A stretch of DNA of 6,431 bases. It comes from Atopobiaceae bacterium. Its GTDB lineage: Bacteria; Actinomycetota; Coriobacteriia; Coriobacteriales; Atopobiaceae. The stretch is taken from NCBI GenBank assembly GCA_017460265.1, contig JAFUBJ010000489.1, positions 1 through 6,431 on the forward strand. Reading direction: 5' to 3'. Numbering within the stretch: position 1 is the stretch's first letter; the number at the start of each line of letters is the position of its first letter. The notes under the pieces were generated by a model. The model had not been told where the DNA came from and did no database searches. It saw nothing but the letters and a program-made list of their open reading frames with translations. Shown piece by piece: positions 5,759-6,431 of the stretch. Position numbers and translations under genes: made by a program.

Positions 5759-6431
5759 ATGTTCAGCATCCAGCACTTCATCTGGCTTGCCATCAGCGCT
5801 GTAGGCATCTTCTTGTCGCTGCGTTACATCTTGGCACAGAAGACCTCGCTCAAGCAGGTGCTTACCGTTGCCTGCGTCCTTGCCTTCATCTCTGAGCTCA
5901 TCAAGATCTTTGCCAACATCCAGATGGTTCCCACGGCGGACGGCAGCGCCATGCACATGTTCATGGAATGGCGCCACCTGCCGTTTCACCTGTGCTCCAT
6001 CCAGATCTTCCTGATCTTCTACACCCGCTTTACGGAGAGCGAACGCAACCGTGAGATCATTCTTGCTTTCATGTATCCTACCTGCATCTTGGGCGCCCTG
6101 ATGGCCATCTTGATGCCCTCCATCTTCACCAACGGCATCACGCCTGCGCAGGCGTTTACGCACCCCATTGCCTATCAGTTCTTTGTGTATCACTCGATGT
6201 TGATCATCTTGGGCGTGTACATCGCCAAGAGCGACGAGGTCAACATCAAGTTCTCCCATCTCTACTCCACGCTGGGAATCATGGCGGCCTTTACCGTCTT
6301 TTCCATCTACCTCAACTCCGCCTTTGCCTATCCCACCTATACGGGGACAGAGCTGCTTTCGGTGGAGAACACCCCCAACTTCTTCTTTACCTTCCGCACG
6401 CCCGTGGGCATCCTTCTGACCGAGATCTGGC
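5759..6431 (+). CDS. YwaF/TMEM164-like integral membrane protein (5' part, runs off window)
   Basis: The frame is open from the ATG to the window edge: 224 codons plus one base, no stop, so the C-terminus is missing. The product is a polytopic membrane protein with hydrophobic segments at about 7-24, 32-55, 76-92, 99-122, 138-157, 170-188 and 213 onward. The H-L-P-F-H-L-C motif (73-79), a later His135 and Tyr144-His145, Asn186, and a T-P-N-F-F-F-T-F stretch (205-212) before the last helix resemble the bacterial YwaF / TIGR02206 integral membrane family, related to eukaryotic TMEM164. TMEM164 is reported to be a lipid acyltransferase that uses a cysteine; whether Cys79 has that role is unknown, and the bacterial members have no firm function. 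It follows a strong terminator, so it is probably a separate transcription unit, not part of the exporter. Confidence 0.78.
   Translation, partial: MFSIQHFIWLAISAVGIFLSLRYILAQKTSLKQVLTVACVLAFISELIKIFANIQMVPTADGSAMHMFMEWRHLPFHLCSIQIFLIFYTRFTESERNREIILAFMYPTCILGALMAILMPSIFTNGITPAQAFTHPIAYQFFVYHSMLIILGVYIAKSDEVNIKFSHLYSTLGIMAAFTVFSIYLNSAFAYPTYTGTELLSVENTPNFFFTFRTPVGILLTEIW

Noticed and set aside
5641..5895. Plus-strand open frame spanning the terminator and the start of the membrane protein gene
   Set aside because: It begins inside the terminator region, lacks family features and is out of frame with the open, strongly hydrophobic frame from 5759.
5717..6259. 180-codon minus-strand open frame opposite the YwaF/TMEM164-like gene
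   Set aside because: Its His/Asp/Val/Glu-rich composition is typical of antisense to a coding gene, and the plus frame has clear membrane-protein structure.

Overview
The window reads as high-GC, monoderm, actinobacterial DNA. Gene density, strong G/C preference at third codon positions and the gene content suggest a Coriobacteriia-type gut or oral anaerobe (Olsenella/Atopobium/Collinsella-like). The organism call is an inference; no rRNA or other phylogenetic marker is present.

Layout, left to right. (1) A minus-strand type 1 isopentenyl-diphosphate isomerase gene (idi, 36-599). A long hairpin overlaps its stop codon. (2) A divergent intergenic region (600-769) with an 8-bp inverted repeat around a T-run, a possible promoter, and the ribosome binding site of the next operon. 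(3) A tight three-gene plus-strand operon: a very short HlyD-like membrane fusion protein (770-1264), an ABC exporter with an N-terminal C39 peptidase (1269-3425), and a second ABC exporter without an active peptidase (3427-5610). Gaps of 4 bp and 1 bp suggest translational coupling. A strong Rho-independent terminator (5651-5687) closes the operon. (4) A short spacer, then the 5' part of a multi-pass membrane protein of the YwaF/TMEM164 type (5759 to the window edge).

The operon matches the export module known from NHLP/NHLM (nitrile hydratase leader peptide) bacteriocin systems: HlyD-like protein, peptidase/permease/ATPase and permease/ATPase. The expected division of labour is that the C39 domain cleaves a double-glycine-type leader, the ABC proteins move the peptide across the membrane, and the HlyD-like protein assists on the outside. 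No precursor peptide, modification enzyme or immunity gene is visible here, and the operon is bounded by a divergent gene and a terminator. The cargo must therefore be encoded elsewhere or be something other than a standard bacteriocin.

The points most worth a second look are the missing cargo, the HlyD-like protein that appears to lack the lipoyl and coiled-coil hairpin, and the apparently degenerate C39-like N-terminus of the second ABC protein. I do not see strong evidence for an entirely new system.
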